This document shows, one piece after another, positions 11,580-23,738 of a stretch of DNA of 64,000 bases (positions are counted from its first letter, which is position 1; each line of letters starts with the position of its first letter). Origin of the DNA: Caprella mutica. Its lineage: Eukaryota > Arthropoda > Malacostraca > Amphipoda > Caprellidae. Made by a program: the position numbers and the translations under genes. Under the pieces are notes generated by a model. The model had not been told where the DNA came from, did not search any database, and saw only the letters and a list, made by a program, of their open reading frames with translations. Location of the stretch: assembly GCA_947561585.1 (NCBI GenBank), contig CANNZV010000329.1:310001-374000 (forward strand). Direction: 5' to 3'.

Positions 11580-14500
11580 GAAGTATATTTGGTACATAAA
11601 TTCTCACTTTTTGTGACTAAATTATTGTCTTCACGATGTAAATATTTTATAATACATAATAGGAAAATAATACAAAAAAAAAGTCATGATGTTTGTTCGT
11701 CTGATACCTCAAACTTTTTTATAAAAGAATATAGTTTGTTGCAATGTCATTGAAATTAATAATTGAAAAATCATAGTTCTGACCACTTGAATTAAAATAT
11801 TTTCTCTAAATCCGTTTATTTGTATTCATAATACGAAGCTATTAATGTAATCATAAACCTAATCTCAACATGTATTGTAAAATATATACTACTATTATTA
11901 GTAATATAAAATTGTCATTAATTATTATATATTACACAGTACACATAAAATCTGCAAGAAATGCCATCAAACTGAGACTGAAATCTTCGAATCCGTCATG
12001 AATATTTTATTGAAGATTTTAGGATAAGTTTGAGGCTCATGAAATATTCTGACAAGAATTTGATGGCCCAATAAAGTTTCCAATATCATTAAAATTCTAG
12101 AAACTCCTAGAACCGACGGTTCGATTTTATATCATCATTTGAAATTATTATTGTATCTGATGTAAATTTGTGTTGATTTATAATTAATAGGACCTGTAAT
12201 CTATTATTTTACAGGTTGATTATTTTTTGTCAATTTTTTAAATTAAAGTTTGTTGTGAATTTTCTTCAAAAATATTTGTTAAAGGTATTAGCAATATTAC
12301 AAGTTTAAATATCCAAAATGTGTTAATATTAGAGGTAACATAATATCAACTTTAATAAATAAAAATGATTAAAAAGTAAACTTTTTAATTTTTTGTATCC
12401 ATGAAGTTTTTGATAAAAGTCGGAGTGTCCGAATTCGCAAATAAAAAGTTTAAAGTAATAAAGCCTCGAATATATTGTGTTCGTATTTTGATGATATGAA
12501 TATATAACATAAATATAATAGACTTCCAATTTCGATCATACAGTCAAATTTATTCTATAAAATGTATGGTAGTGATCAATATCACAAATTTGAAATATAA
12601 ATGGCATCACAATATTTAAAAAAAATTGTACATCCTTTTATTTTTCTAAAGCTTTCTAATAATAAAATATTCATTATCAATAATCAAATTTAGCATATAG
12701 TCATAGAAATATATTTGCCAAATTATAATATAGAGACTTTAAAAATGTTTGATATCGTTCCGTCTATGAAGAATTCACAACATTTTGTCCCATAAACAAA
12801 TACAATTACTTACATATTAGTTTACTGCAGATCTAATAATTCTCTCTCTTCCGTAATATCTCTTTCAATGTCACCATTTCAATGTCACCATTCTCAATTA
12901 GTCCAATGGAGGACATTTGTAACTCAATCAAATGTCTCGTTGCTATCTTTTGACAGTTGATAGGAGTGAGACTTCCATTCGTGTTTACCTGTAACTTGAT
13001 AACGATGGGATGAGAGACACTATCTCAAAATAGAGCAATGCGCTCATTCATAAGCTATTTGATAAGTACTGAAATATATACAATATTTATTAAATGGCAG
13101 ATTGATAACTAGGGATAAAGTCCCACTTTTAGAATCAAAAAAGATTTATTTGTTTTCCAGTTTGACGGGGAATTGCCGATTCACTTGAATAATTTTTCAT
13201 TTATTTTGACAGAACAGTTTATGGGTTATAAAGGGAGTGTATTATAGAAAGACTTTTTTCATCTCTCTAAGTTATATTCCGTTATTCAGATCATGTTTAT
13301 TTATGTAAACTCTTATCTTCAATGAACAGAGGTTTAAACGAACATATGAAAATACCTTGCAGCTCTTCCGTGGAATTGAGATTTGAAATCTATAAACCTT
13401 TTATGTATTTTGGAGTGAGTCAATAGCAAACCATGTTTCTGCTAATGATTTGAAATGGAGAATAATAATTCATTTGTGTTAGGAATTTTGAATTAAAAGC
13501 TAGAACTGTAATATATGTCCCGCACTAAATACATATGAATGGACATCACACTCGAGTTGCAGTTCATAACATTATTCGTCAATTAGTTTTCAGTGTAAAT
13601 TAATGTTAAATTAGAAACAACAGTCAATAGTGTTCCATTAGGCATTAATATTATATGGATATACAAATTAATGGGTAAATGCTTATTTGTAAACACAGAT
13701 ATTCTCTTTAATTATGAAATGTTGAACTAGTACCGAATTATCAATTTATAGTTTCATTATTTATTTATATTGAATAATAATTATTGGATGAAAATTGAGG
13801 ACAATTTTCAAAGAAATTTTTTAATGAAAGATAATTTCATCGCTTAACAGAAAAGTATCAGTCATTACTAACAGTTATAGTGATGAGATTAGAGCAAAAC
13901 AATTCATAATGTGTCTCAATCACTTCACTAATCATGCTCTTCATTTTCCTCTCAATGCCTTCATGTTGTCATTACATTTGAGTGTTTAGCGAAATGATCA
14001 TCAGGCAACTCATTGTGAGGAAGTTATGGGAGAAACTTAGCAATTAGCAACAAATCAGTGGGTTTCTTGTTCGAACATTGGCTGCGATGGAAGAGTTAGG
14101 AATAATGAAAGATTTATACTTTAAAATTACCTTTGAAACAAGAGATCTCGTCGAGATTGGCTCTATTCGAGATGAGGTGTGTAGTATAGGAGATACTAAT
14201 TGGATCATCCTGAAGAATATGAAACATTAATTATTTCTTCATTCACCTTATTTCAATGCTAATTAAATTATTATACTATTGGAAAAGGTCTAGAAAATAT
14301 CACATGAATGTATTCACACTGAGAAAAAATAAGTACATACTAGGCTTCAATTCGTATAGGGATATAATTAATTATTGTGACATTTTTGTCATATTTAAAA
14401 AGTAACATAATGAGTCTATCCACATTGACATTTTCTTTTAGTCGTGCGAGGAATATGAGGAATAGTTACTCACTGCTTTACTTCTATTCCCAGTGAGTAA

Positions 14501-15580
14501 AAGAACTGTATACCATTCACAATTGTATTCTCAAATTTCAGGCATAACCTTCTACCCGACATATTTCACCTTCATTTATTTATTATTAGTTTATTATTAA
14601 CTTTACCTCAAATAATTCATGAAGATATGACTTAACATTTTTTCGAATACAATTATTGCAATTGACTTTTAACAGAATGATCAATAACATAAGTAATAGA
14701 ATTAACAAATATAATTTATCATTTAAATAAATTATATCTCCATCTTCATTCTCCAGATGTCATTTTTCGATATAACAATTTGGTAGCATCATCACATGAA
14801 ACACTCGTACAGCAGCAATCATAATCTGAGACTTAGTTATATCTTAACTTGCAGCTTTCATTATATAGTTAGAAGACAAATCATAATTTACAAGTACACG
14901 AATTAGTTTTACAGACATTCTGTACTGTAAAAAGGAGATTTTTATTTGTGTAAACCTAAAGCTCACTACACTTCTCATCTGAAACTCTCAAAAGTTCCAA
15001 ACCACTTCAGTCGCAACTTGTGTCGTACAGTTTCATACTCACTGCATGGGATATGCTTCCTAACTTTCCATTGCCAGAGTTGAGTGCCAAACGAAAGTTA
15101 GGGCAGAGTCTACTTTCATCAAAAACGAATTTTTTTAATCGATAGTCCATTTGGCAAACACGAAGACTGAAATACAAAAGTCACTGACTTACTTCATTCT
15201 TTAAATAGGAATCATTCCGTATTTATATTTTATATTTTACATATACATTCTTTATAAATCGATTGGATTTATTTCTTATCATCAAGAAATGAATTAATTT
15301 AAATTTCGTGGGAATCGTTTTAAAAAGATTCTGACGTAAAACTTTTCATGAATATGATTACAATAATATTCAATCTAGTTTTTTCAAATATGAAACAATA
15401 TTGATTTTAATTAATTTTAATACATACAGTATAACAAAAATGATAATGGATTTCTTCCTTTAGATTTCAAATTATGTGCGTATAAATTGTATACATGTAG
15501 ATATAGCAGGTACATTATATAAGGAGCTTGAAGATTTTATTTTTCTTTGCTGTACCATTTTAGTATATTTTATTCTAATT
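11580..15580. other. 4-kb AT-rich stretch with no recognised genes
   Basis: I looked for paired termini, arrays and exon-like runs. I saw only short direct repeats (such as the doubled CAATGTCACCATT at about 12868-12893), a small hairpin TTACTCACTG...CAGTGAGTAA near 14465-14500, and a CACTGAGAAAAAATAAGT near 14320 resembling the common CACTGA-type MITE end without an evident partner. Confidence 0.45.
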
Positions 15581-15587
15581 CTACAAA

Positions 15588-15819
15588 ACCTTACATAATT
15601 CAATAAACAAAATTCATCCCAACAGTGTAGCCGAGAGTATTTTATCATTCCTTCCAATTCTTGTTCATCACCATTCACGCCAGATGAAGAACATTGTGGA
15701 TGGATTTCCTTGGAGAATCCTGCAAGGACTCTAATCTAACAAGCTCTTTCCTTTCATTTTCCCAGATGACGAATGAAGGGAAAAACTTGGAAAAGATCAA
15801 GGAAAAATATTTCTTCGCT
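15588..15819 (-). repeat. Island D, left copy; inverted partner at about 30535-30780
   Basis: About 230 bases match the reverse complement of 30535-30780. Homology runs about 100 bases upstream of the candidate exon's acceptor, with a one-base length difference in a T/C run there, so that upstream part is unlikely to be coding in both copies. Read the other way, CATTTTCCCAG followed by ATGACGAATGAAGGG also looks like an acceptor and start, an alternative I consider weaker. Confidence 0.82.
15595..15719 (-). CDS. Candidate internal exon (island D, left copy), unknown protein
   Basis: On the minus strand a good acceptor (GAGTCCTTGCAG) is followed by 125 bases open in one frame and a strong donor, TTATGTAAGG. 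The exon encodes GFSKEIHPQCSSSGVNGDEQ, ELEGMIKYSR, then LHCWDEFCLLNY. The inverted partner at 30638-30771 has the same acceptor and donor and the same first 30 residues. It then differs by substitutions and a 9-base length difference that keeps the frame. Conserved splice borders plus an in-frame indel support real coding. I do not recognise the family. Neighbouring exons were not established; island C (10518-10619) is on the same strand downstream, but the phases do not join directly (D ends in phase 0, C needs one leading base). Confidence 0.5.
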
Positions 15820-15874
15820 TGCTAGAAAAAATTGTAGCTCACAATTGTATTCAATAATATCAAAATGTTTTACT

Positions 15875-16071
15875 AAATTCTAACGAATGTAGAGTCCTAA
15901 GTAGGAGAATTACTCTGTATAGTAAACTAATTTCCCTTAGTCAGCCATGAATGTCCGTCAGTTCTAGAAAACTTAGAAAACTAATGCCCATTTTATGGTA
16001 GACTAAAGAAAAAATTTACACTATATGAGGTAATTCTCTTACTCAGGACTCCATATTCACTATAGAGGATT
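15875..16071. mobile_element. MITE with GAGTCCTGAGTAAG ends, copy 1
   Basis: The left arm GAATGTAGAGTCCTAAGTAG is mirrored by the right arm (complement GTGAATATGGAGTCCTGAGT) and the pairing continues for about 45 bases through GAATTAC...ATAGT.TAAA. A related copy is at 23739-23913. In both places the element lies beside the TTCCGACTGCCA repeat, in the same relative order and orientation, so the two may travel together. Confidence 0.72.
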
Positions 16072-16146
16072 TAATTACAAAGTATTTCTACTGCATAGTA
16101 AAATTATGTTCATTTAATACACAATTAGTATTAAATTTAATATCAA

Positions 16147-16411
16147 TTCACTTCCAACTGTGGCCAATATGAACATTCTGAAATGATATTTCCGACTGCC
16201 AACCTTGACTTCTCTATCAGTATGTCAAATCTGATAGAGAATATTGCACAAGTTTCAACTTTCTGTAAATCCAATATAATATTAAAGTAGACCACTTTAA
16301 GTTGATTCTGACAGCTTTGTGAGACTCGACTAAAAGTTTTGCCAAGGGAATTTATTTCAATTCGATAGATTTTATCGCAACCGAAGTGTCCAGTCCCTTG
16401 GTAGTCGGAAA
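16147..16411 (-). mobile_element. TTCCGACTGCCA-ended repeat, copy 1
   Basis: TTTCCGACTGCCAACCTTGA at 16189 and CCCTTGGTAGTCGGAAAA near 16395-16412 are inverted ends about 220 bp apart. The whole stretch plus about 40 flanking bases is nearly identical to the reverse complement of 23405-23672. A minus-strand frame (103 residues, 16143-16454) is shared with the other copy for about 75 residues (DKIYRIEINSLGKTFSRV...), but no family was recognised and the conservation may reflect recent copying. Confidence 0.75.
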
Positions 16412-16854
16412 ATTTCGAAGTTCTCAAAAAAATATCACTCACTGAAATAACCATATCGATACAAATGCAGAATTATGTAACCGACTATGTTTATTGAGTA
16501 TATTATTATTCGACAAACGAATATTAAAATATACTATGTTGTGACGGAATTATTCATAAAAAATATGTGGTATTTAAGTTGTTCTTATACACTAGTCTAT
16601 TCATTTTAAGATATTTCATTAATGAAAACAGATATTTTACCACAAATAACTTAACTAGGGTAATCATAAGTCCTCAATAAATATAGCTCAATTTCTATTG
16701 ATAACCACCGAAATATAAATCCTACTATGAAACAGTTAATATAATTCCTTTGATAGTATAAATTGTGACAATTTTGAAAGCCTCATACCTTGTTAGCGAT
16801 GAGTCACCCATTAATCAATATTACGGCACTTAAAATCTGCAAGATGAATTGTAA

Positions 16855-16954
16855 ATTTTCTGCAGAGACACCAATGGCACATTAAGTTCATGTAGTTCTA
16901 AGAGAGAGTGAACAGCTTCCTTTGTACCATTGTTAGAATACCTAAATGATGAGC
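16855..16954 (-). repeat. Island E, left copy; inverted partner at 50867-50966
   Basis: About 100 bases match the reverse complement of 50867-50966; the last 70 or so appear identical. Read outward, an AG acceptor-like site (AAATCACAG here, TTATTTCAG in the partner) precedes an open frame with NGTKEAVHSLLELHELNVPL then VSLQK, ending soon after at a stop in both copies. No GT donor follows, so it could only be a terminal exon. The visible differences all change residues, so coding status is doubtful. This pair does not fit the mirror order of islands A-D. Confidence 0.75.
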
Positions 16955-16959
16955 TGTGA

Positions 16960-17625
16960 TTTAAAAGAAAAAAAGAGCATTTGGTAGCCTTCATTCAACT
17001 GACTGCCTGGGAATTTATATACTTTTTATTTCAAACTGTTCCCTTACAATTAGGTAGAAGAATCGGGATATATTTATAAAATATGTTAATTTTAGCTGAA
17101 TATTTTTCCTAATAAATTTATTAATTGTAATTATCTAACATTGAACTATGTAGTGGTAATACAAACAATAATATTTTGTAGTTTGCAAGAAACTTAAGAT
17201 TATGTTACTAAATATATGCTTAATGTAACCATTTAATTGTGTTCAATCTACCGTTGCAGTATTATAATTATTTGTTATACATAAAGAAAGAATTATGTGA
17301 TGTTTTTATGAAATAAATATGTATCATAAATGAAATTAAACATACTTGCTCAGCATTTATTTATTATTTATAATATTTATATTAAATCAGTTTATTGCGA
17401 TTATATTGATACGAATTACATAGATAAATTTACACAAATATATATTTACGATCTTTTTTACTTCAAATTAGGTGTATTAAACAATCATCAAATATCCGAG
17501 CCTATACGAAGTTCCATAGGAACTTTTTAGGAATTATAGCATACAACTCATTATCTCAACATTAAAATTCCAAGTAACAGATAAATCATCTTCCTTTTAT
17601 CAATAACTTAACTTATTTTGGCATC
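16960..17625. other. AT-rich stretch, nothing recognised
   Basis: Contains a 66-codon Ile/Tyr-rich frame (17330-17530) that looks like a chance frame. No arrays or paired ends. Confidence 0.45.
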
Positions 17626-17629
17626 AGTG

Positions 17630-18060
17630 AAGCCTGCTCAAATATTTCTTCAGTTGTGCACCGGAGCGAAGTTTTATAATGACCTGCTGTTCAATTCAAG
17701 AGAAGTCAATGGCCCGGAAAAATGTTCACAATCTCCCCCATTGCACTGATGGATGTCGTGATTTTTGTTCATCTCCTATGAAATTGGTCAGTCAAACACC
17801 ATCTGAAGAAGTTCCTCGCCCGTGAAATCACAATAAAAAATTATGTTAGAAGTTTCGGATATTCTTCGGATCTTTTGCCAGTTTTGGAATGAATATGAAT
17901 TTCTCTGGCCTAACTTGCCAAATTTCCATTTCCTAACTACCGACAGATCCCAAAATTGTAGGATCGGAATGTATTCCTCGGAGATATTGGATGGTTTGAA
18001 GTCTCTTTGGAGTAGCAGTATATGAACACAGATAAAGATTACGGTGAATATTATGAATAG
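17630..18060 (-). other. GC-elevated, coding-looking patch; gene not identified
   Basis: This stretch is visibly richer in G+C than its surroundings. On the minus strand one frame stays open from the left part of 18060 down to about 17795, with residues such as ISEEYIPILQFWDLSVVRKW and FYCDFTGEELLQMVFD. A second minus-strand segment (about 17683-17788) has an acceptor-like AATTTCATAG, an open frame with HDIHQCNGGDCEHFSGPL, and a donor-like AGCAGGTCATT. The plus strand also has a 60-codon frame (17843-18025) and an open run near 17640-17750. Plausible as old or real exons. I recognise no family and cannot choose the strand with certainty. Confidence 0.3.
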
Positions 18061-18282
18061 TTTTATTGTGTTATGAATAAATAAAATGAATAAATAAATG
18101 AGATGAAATAAATGAGATTATGAAAATAGGTTTATTTTTTATTCGGAGAGCATGAGATCCGTGTATAAATAATTGAAGAGATTTATTCATCTCTCATGGT
18201 TCTCAATTCAAAAGATCTGGCACTAGAAAATATATATATACAATTATACATACCACAATTAGTTTAACAACTTGTGCTGACG

Positions 18283-18475
18283 GAAGATATCTTGTTGTTG
18301 TTTTATCTTCTTGACTAAATCCATCAATTTGTTGGCTGAGGTGAAATCCTTTGAGTCGGTAGGTGTCGCTGTCTCTCTCACTCAAAGTTTGTCTCGCATT
18401 ATGTATTCGAGACACAGACATGCCAGGCCTAGCCTCACTCTTCCCTCTTCCTTACTTGTCCAACACACAGACCTG
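18283..18475. repeat. Island G, left copy; inverted partner at about 20088-20275
   Basis: About 190 bases match the reverse complement of 20088-20275 with scattered differences and a 6-base indel. The shared minus-strand frame here reads MSVSRIHNARQTLSERDSDT; the partner has MSVSRIHNVAQTLSDSDT. The indel keeps the frame, but most differences change residues and the frames part near the end, so selection is not evident. Origin unknown: it may be a MITE, a duplicated exon or the inner part of the large mirror arrangement. Confidence 0.7.
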
Positions 18476-18521
18476 CTATCCATTGCTGTGAACTTAGTGT
18501 ACCACAGAGACTTTGTCTGAT

Positions 18522-18594
18522 CCCAGGTAGCAATGATTCTCGGGCAAATGTTGTCCAAATGTTGTCCCAATGTTGTCCCAAGAAACGTTGCTTC
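18522..18594. mobile_element. Small CCCAGGTAGCA repeat, copy 1 (degenerate right end)
   Basis: ATCCCAGGTAGCAATGATTC followed by TCGGGCAAATGTTGTCC and several TTGTCCCAA units. The same layout, with a better right end TGCTACCGGGGAT, occurs at 26568-26657. Short non-autonomous element or dispersed repeat. Confidence 0.6.
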
Positions 18595-18599
18595 CTATG

Positions 18600-19420
18600 A
18601 TGAAGTTGTTTTGTTTTAACAACTAAAGAACAGGATAGATCAGCAAGACTTTAATAATCTTTTGATGACTTATAGTTAACCTCTGTTATAGTCACGAAAA
18701 ATGCATTCCGTTTTTATTATATTTCTCGATTAATTTCTTTAATTCCTAGTAGTGTTAGGATTGGGTATGTTGCTACAGACGTTAAATAAATTAGACTGCT
18801 ATTACACGTGGAATACTAACTGAAGATAAATTTACCATTCAATATCTACATACCTGATCAAGTATGTACGATATTTAATATGATTAGTTATACACGAGAC
18901 AATCACCCTTTAACTAATTCAGGAAACAATTAGAAAGCATTAATCAATTCTGGAGAATAATTTATATTATATTAAGAGAATTTTTGGAAATTAAATTATT
19001 ATTGAATTGAAATTCTAAATTGTTATTGAATTGAAATTCTAAAGATTCTAAAGATCTCTTTTAGGGATGATTAAGAAAATTTAGAAATGTTTTACTTTGA
19101 ATGAAATGAATAATTTGTATGCTTTAATTATTGTGTATAACTATATATGCATTTTGAAAGAATAAGTTGACAGAAAATCAACGTCACAATCAACATCATA
19201 AGAAATCAACATCGCCTATTAAAATTGAACGATGTTTATTGAATAAAATAGTTAATTCATCCTAATGTTTTTCAAATTTCTATTATTTGAATTATATTTT
19301 TTTCGAATTAATTTCAGTCACAGATTTATAGATGCAAACTTTAAATTGAATTTTTCTGCCTATAAATAGACAGTTATAAAAATTCATTTCATTCATATTT
19401 ATCCATTTTCATATCTCTTG
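18600..19420. other. AT-rich stretch, nothing recognised
   Basis: Only short local direct repeats, such as the doubled ATTATTGAATTGAAATTCTAAA near 18997-19036. Confidence 0.45.
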
Positions 19421-19425
19421 TACAG

Positions 19426-19675
19426 CTCCAACCTACACAACAGACACCGAAGTTATTATAGGAACGAAGAAGTGGAGTTAAAATGGCAGGCAAAAGTGTT
19501 GCCAATCAAAGCATCTGGTGTGGAAAATAAAAGACTGTTCTTTATATTTGAACTGGAGAGACAATTGCCATCTATCGATTCTGAGAATTTTATTCTGGTG
19601 CTGAAAATGTTGGAAAGTTACAAACATAGATTGCGAAGAAAGGAAATGAAGTTGACAGAAATGGATATTGAATAG
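19426..19675 (+). CDS. Candidate 3'-terminal exon, unknown charged protein
   Basis: A strong acceptor (TTCATATCTCTTGTACAG) leads into about 83 open codons ending in TAG at 19675. The composition differs from the A+T-driven frames around it: balanced residues, many Glu/Lys/Arg, and a C-terminal stretch MLESYKHRLRRKEMKLTEMD likely to form a charged helix or coiled coil. This kind of tail is common in MADF or Myb/SANT-like proteins, but nothing here proves that link. Upstream exons were not found. An ATTAAA that could serve as a poly(A) signal lies near 19766. It might instead be a relic of a domesticated or mobile gene. Confidence 0.4.
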
Positions 19676-20087
19676 AACAGGAGAGATATGGAATTAAAGT
19701 TAAATATTCATGTATCTAAAAAAAAATATTCTGTCTGTATTATAACCACCTTCAAATAATATGTTATTAAAATTATTTCTCTCTTTTTGAATTTACTACA
19801 GTTAAAAACCATATTCGATATTATTGTATTAAATTTTCTCAAGAATTCAAGATTATTTTTTAATTATATATAGTAGTGCATCCTTTCTTTCAATTTGGAA
19901 AAAATAATCAATATATAATTATAATCAACTGAAAAACAACACAATATGATGCTTATGCTAATTTGCGGTCTGTAATTAAAAGGTTTTTTTTATAGGAATT
20001 TTCATTAACGATCTCAATATCCATTACAAGCGTAACAACCTCATCTTAGATTATCCTTTCCACACCAAAGGAATAAAAATATGTGTA

Positions 20088-20275
20088 TGTTCTACAAGGA
20101 AGGAAGGGGGAATGGCAAGGCTAGGCCGGGCATGTCTGTGTCTCGAATACATAATGTGGCACAAACTTTGAGTGACAGCGACACCTACCGACTCAAAGGA
20201 TATCACTCCTGCCAACAAATTGATGGATTTAGTCACGAAGATAAAAACAACAACAAGATATCTTCCCTCATCACA
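20088..20275. repeat. Island G, right copy (inverted relative to 18283-18475)
   Basis: Inverted counterpart of 18283-18475, about 1.8 kb from it. The pair forms the innermost arms of the mirror series. The plus-strand frame 20081-20341 and minus-strand frame 20051-20293 are both open through the homologous part. Confidence 0.7.
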
Positions 20276-20299
20276 AGTCGTTATTATGAACACATTAAA

Positions 20300-22640
20300 G
20301 TTTTAACATATATAATAAATATCTTGATCAAATCAAACTGAAATATATGAATGAAATGATCGTATAGAAAATGATATAAGAATTTTCTCTATAGTTCAAA
20401 AAGTTAACAGACCTTATCAGAAATAAAAAGGCTATCTTTTTTCCTACCGGTTCATTACAGTCAATTTATTCACGTCACGCAATCTATAGCTTTTCTTTGG
20501 CAGTGATGAACAAAATGTATCCAACGCCAAGAGTTATTTTATACCGCTATGTGCCATCTTTTATTAGTTGCTTTTATTGGAGTATGATTTAATCGTTATT
20601 ATTTATTAGTGAATTAAAGTGATTAGATCGGGCTAGTAGAGTTAATTACATGTTGTTTTAACAGTGTTTATCTGAATTCAAATTGATGGCATATTAGAAA
20701 TTCAATCAAATTATTAGTGTTTTAATCTATATTTTTTGTAAAAAATATTATACTTAAATATGAATTGCATGTTGTTAATGAATTTTTGATTAACTGAGAT
20801 AATAAAAGTCATAAAAAGTCTAAACATAGATAATATGCCTTATGTATGTATAATAACATGATTTATGTAAGATATTACTTCTGTAAAAATGAAATGCTTT
20901 CACGACAATAACGAATTAGCAATCATTTTCACTACATTTTACGTGATATAAATATACTGATATTTTTTTATTTTGTTCAATTCTCCTGAGTACCTAATGC
21001 ACCGTAAAAAATGAATAATAGAAAACACCCTCCACAACACCTGCAACGTTACAATTTATCCAAACTTCTTCCGTCTATAAAAACTTTAGCATCATATGTT
21101 GCATAAACCACTTGACTTTTTGCAATCGTCTTCATTTCTGTTTTTCCCCGAAAACACTGAATAGTGTTCTTAGAATTTCACTCGATGAGATTATCTTTGT
21201 TTGGAGATTCTTTGATTCTGAAGGAAGTTTGAAGTGTCTAACTGCATATTCTTTTCGCTGAAGAAAACTCTATCCTCCTTGCAATTAGAGTGAACACTTT
21301 TTTGTTTAAAACTCAGTGAATTGGAATTTTACGTTGATGTTTACAATTTTTGGAATTTGGTACAGTTTCTCAAAACTTGACTTAAACAATTGAAGCCTAA
21401 TTTAAATATGCTGTCAAATTAGATTACCTTTTTTCACAGATAATCTCAAACAGAAATTTTATGTTGGCGTCATTTGAAATTTTTTTTAAATATTTTGAAG
21501 CTTTTGTTCAACTTTGAAGAAGTATGTCAGTGAACCTTCAAAATTACGCATTCAGTTCGATAGAGTTCACTAGAGAATTCACTTCGTTTTTTGATACAAA
21601 TTGATCGTGAATATGCTAAGAATCCTTGACTGGCAACAAAGGATTTTTTAACCATGCCGAATTAGAAAATGTGTGAAAAATCACCCGCTGTCATATACCC
21701 TTCCATTGACTTCGTTAATAATTTGTCACGTGGAAAAGCAGCTAATTGAAAACATCACAACTGTTTGTTGGTCTGAAATTTACTCAGTTATTATTTGTTT
21801 TTTATACTAAATATTACGAAGAAATTAAAGATTCGTTGTCAATTTTTATGAATATTTTCAGAAAAGGAATTTCAATAATGTAGTGTGGAACAGATTTTAT
21901 ATGCCGTTAAGTCGAAGTATTTTAATTGGAATTCTTATATGAAATAAATTATTATTTGAGCTATTGGAATATCAATACAATATAATAGCATTAACTATAT
22001 TAGTCCCGTCTAAATAGAGTAGAAGGAAAAACATAATGAAAATATCTAAACCACGTTATTCTCTCTTCAAATCAACTCGTCTTTTGTAGTAGAATAAAAA
22101 TCCTTCAACTAACAGATATTTTATTCAAATTCTATTGCATACATATACGAAAAATATTAAATTATATACATCTCAGATATTAATATTGACAAGTTGAGCT
22201 TGTGCTCTCAAGCATTAAACTAATTCACTCTTCAAATTGTTTACTTCAAATCTAGTCCATCGTTAAGTAACTTTGAGAAACTAATACCAAGACAACATGG
22301 AATATCCTAATCATCTTTGCTTGCTTTCCATTACAATGCAAACAAAAAATGTGAAGCAGTTCGAAACGAAGTCTCGAACAACAATGTTTAACTCTACGGA
22401 ACAAAAGTTTCCTATAAAAGAACATCGGCTAAATTCCCCCGGTGGAATGTAATTAGATGCCTGAGAAATGCATGAGTGCTGTAGTAGAGCTTCCTTTAGA
22501 CTTCAGTGGTGTGCGGATTACAGTTTCCTCCACATGCTAAATAATTAATTAATATAGATAATCTACTTTTTGAAAAAATCCTAATAATTTTTAATGTATG
22601 ACTTTTCTTCATTAGGTAAACTATATGATGGGTACTCATG
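20300..22640. other. AT-rich stretch, nothing recognised
   Basis: No arrays, paired ends or convincing exons. The 21000-21760 part is slightly more complex in sequence, but all frames are broken. Confidence 0.4.
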
Positions 22641-22645
22641 GAGCG

Positions 22646-23005
22646 CATACCTTCGCAAGCGCTTATGAATGACATTGCCATCCAATAATCCTTCAGTTAA
22701 ATGACCTTGACCTCTTACCAGTTCGCTCCCGAAATCTAATGAAATGGTTCCTGGTTATTGACCAATCGTACCAACGAATTTCAATCAATTTGGTTGAATA
22801 TTTTTAAATATAAATGACCTTGACCTTGACCTTTGACCTTATTGCTCCCAAAATCGAATTAATTAATTCCTGGTTATTGAACAATCGTCCCACTAAATTT
22901 CAGGCAATTTCGTTCAATTCTTTTTCAGTTATGCGAGTAACAAAATGATAAATAAATGAATAAATGGCGCCTAAAATATAACCTTCTGCAATCTGCGAAG
23001 GTGAA
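22646..23005 (+). mobile_element. TGACCT-repeat element, copy 1 (complete ends)
   Basis: It starts GCATACCTTCGCAAGCGC and ends at GCAATCTGCGAAGGT, so the ends share an inverted ACCTTCGCA. The interior is a tandem repeat of about 110 bases per unit with landmarks AAATGACCTTGACCT, CGCTCCCAAAATC, TCCTGGTTATTG.ACAATCG, CC.A..AATTTCA.GCAATTT and GTTGAATA. Other copies are at 32614-33000 and 49743-50325. No coding capacity; a non-autonomous element built on a satellite-like core. Each unit carries nuclear-receptor-type half-sites (TGACCT). Confidence 0.72.
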
Positions 23006-23404
23006 GATGGTAACTTAGAAAAAAAATTAATTGACTGTGTAAGTAATTTGAATTGATTACATACGTAGAATGAGCACAATATTATACTGGAAAATCAATT
23101 ATCTATTTTAAAATCCCTAATATTAAAACGAATTTTAAACTGATTCATTTCCTTATATTCTCTGTTCAATTGAATCATAAAATTATGACTTAGAAACACA
23201 ACTCTTAATGTAACATGTAGTAAAGTTCGATAAAATATCTAATAATATATGTATAGTAATTAGCGTGAAACATGAATTTACTGATTTGAAAATAGCATTA
23301 ATTGTGAATATTTAAAATATATTGTTTCAGTAATGTAATAATTCATAGTATTCATTTAATTATTTATAATATTTCAGAGAAAAAAATTTTGTTTACTCTC
23401 AATT

Positions 23405-23672
23405 CTTTTCCGACTGCCAAGGGACTCTTCGGTTCCGATAAAATCTATCGAATTGAAATAAATTCCCTTGGCAAAACTTTTAGTCGAGTCTCACAAAGCT
23501 GTCAGAATCAACTTAAAGTGGTCTACTTTAATATTATATTGGATTTACAGAAAGTTGAAACTTGTGCAATATTCTCTATCAGATTTGACATACTGATAGA
23601 GAAGTCAAGGCTGGCAGTCGGAAATATCATTTTAGAATGTTCATATTAGCCACAGTTGGAAGTGAATTCATT
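23405..23672 (+). mobile_element. TTCCGACTGCCA-ended repeat, copy 2
   Basis: Nearly identical reverse complement of 16147-16411. Ends are TTTTCCGACTGCCAAGGGA and CAAGGCTGGCAGTCGGAAA. The plus-strand frame (23389-23649) shares about 75 residues with the other copy but stops at TAG where the other continues. Confidence 0.75.
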
Positions 23673-23738
23673 TAAAAAAATTTAATACTAAGTGTATGGA
23701 ATTAACCTAATTTTACAATACAGTAGAAATCGTCTATC

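Noticed and set aside
14318..14500. CACTGAGAAAAAATAAGT and later CAGTGAGTAA as ends of a CACTGA-type MITE.
   Set aside because: The two ends do not pair beyond a few bases.
15720..15819. Plus-strand acceptor-like CATTTTCCCAG followed by ATGACGAATGAAGGG as an exon start.
   Set aside because: A one-base length difference between the two copies shifts the frame, whereas the opposite-strand exon keeps its frame and splice borders.
17990..18060. A minus-strand run LLLQRDFKPSNI resembling the HRDLKPSN catalytic loop of protein kinases.
   Set aside because: The His is replaced, the DFG region does not line up in the same frame, and no other kinase motif is visible. Too weak to call.
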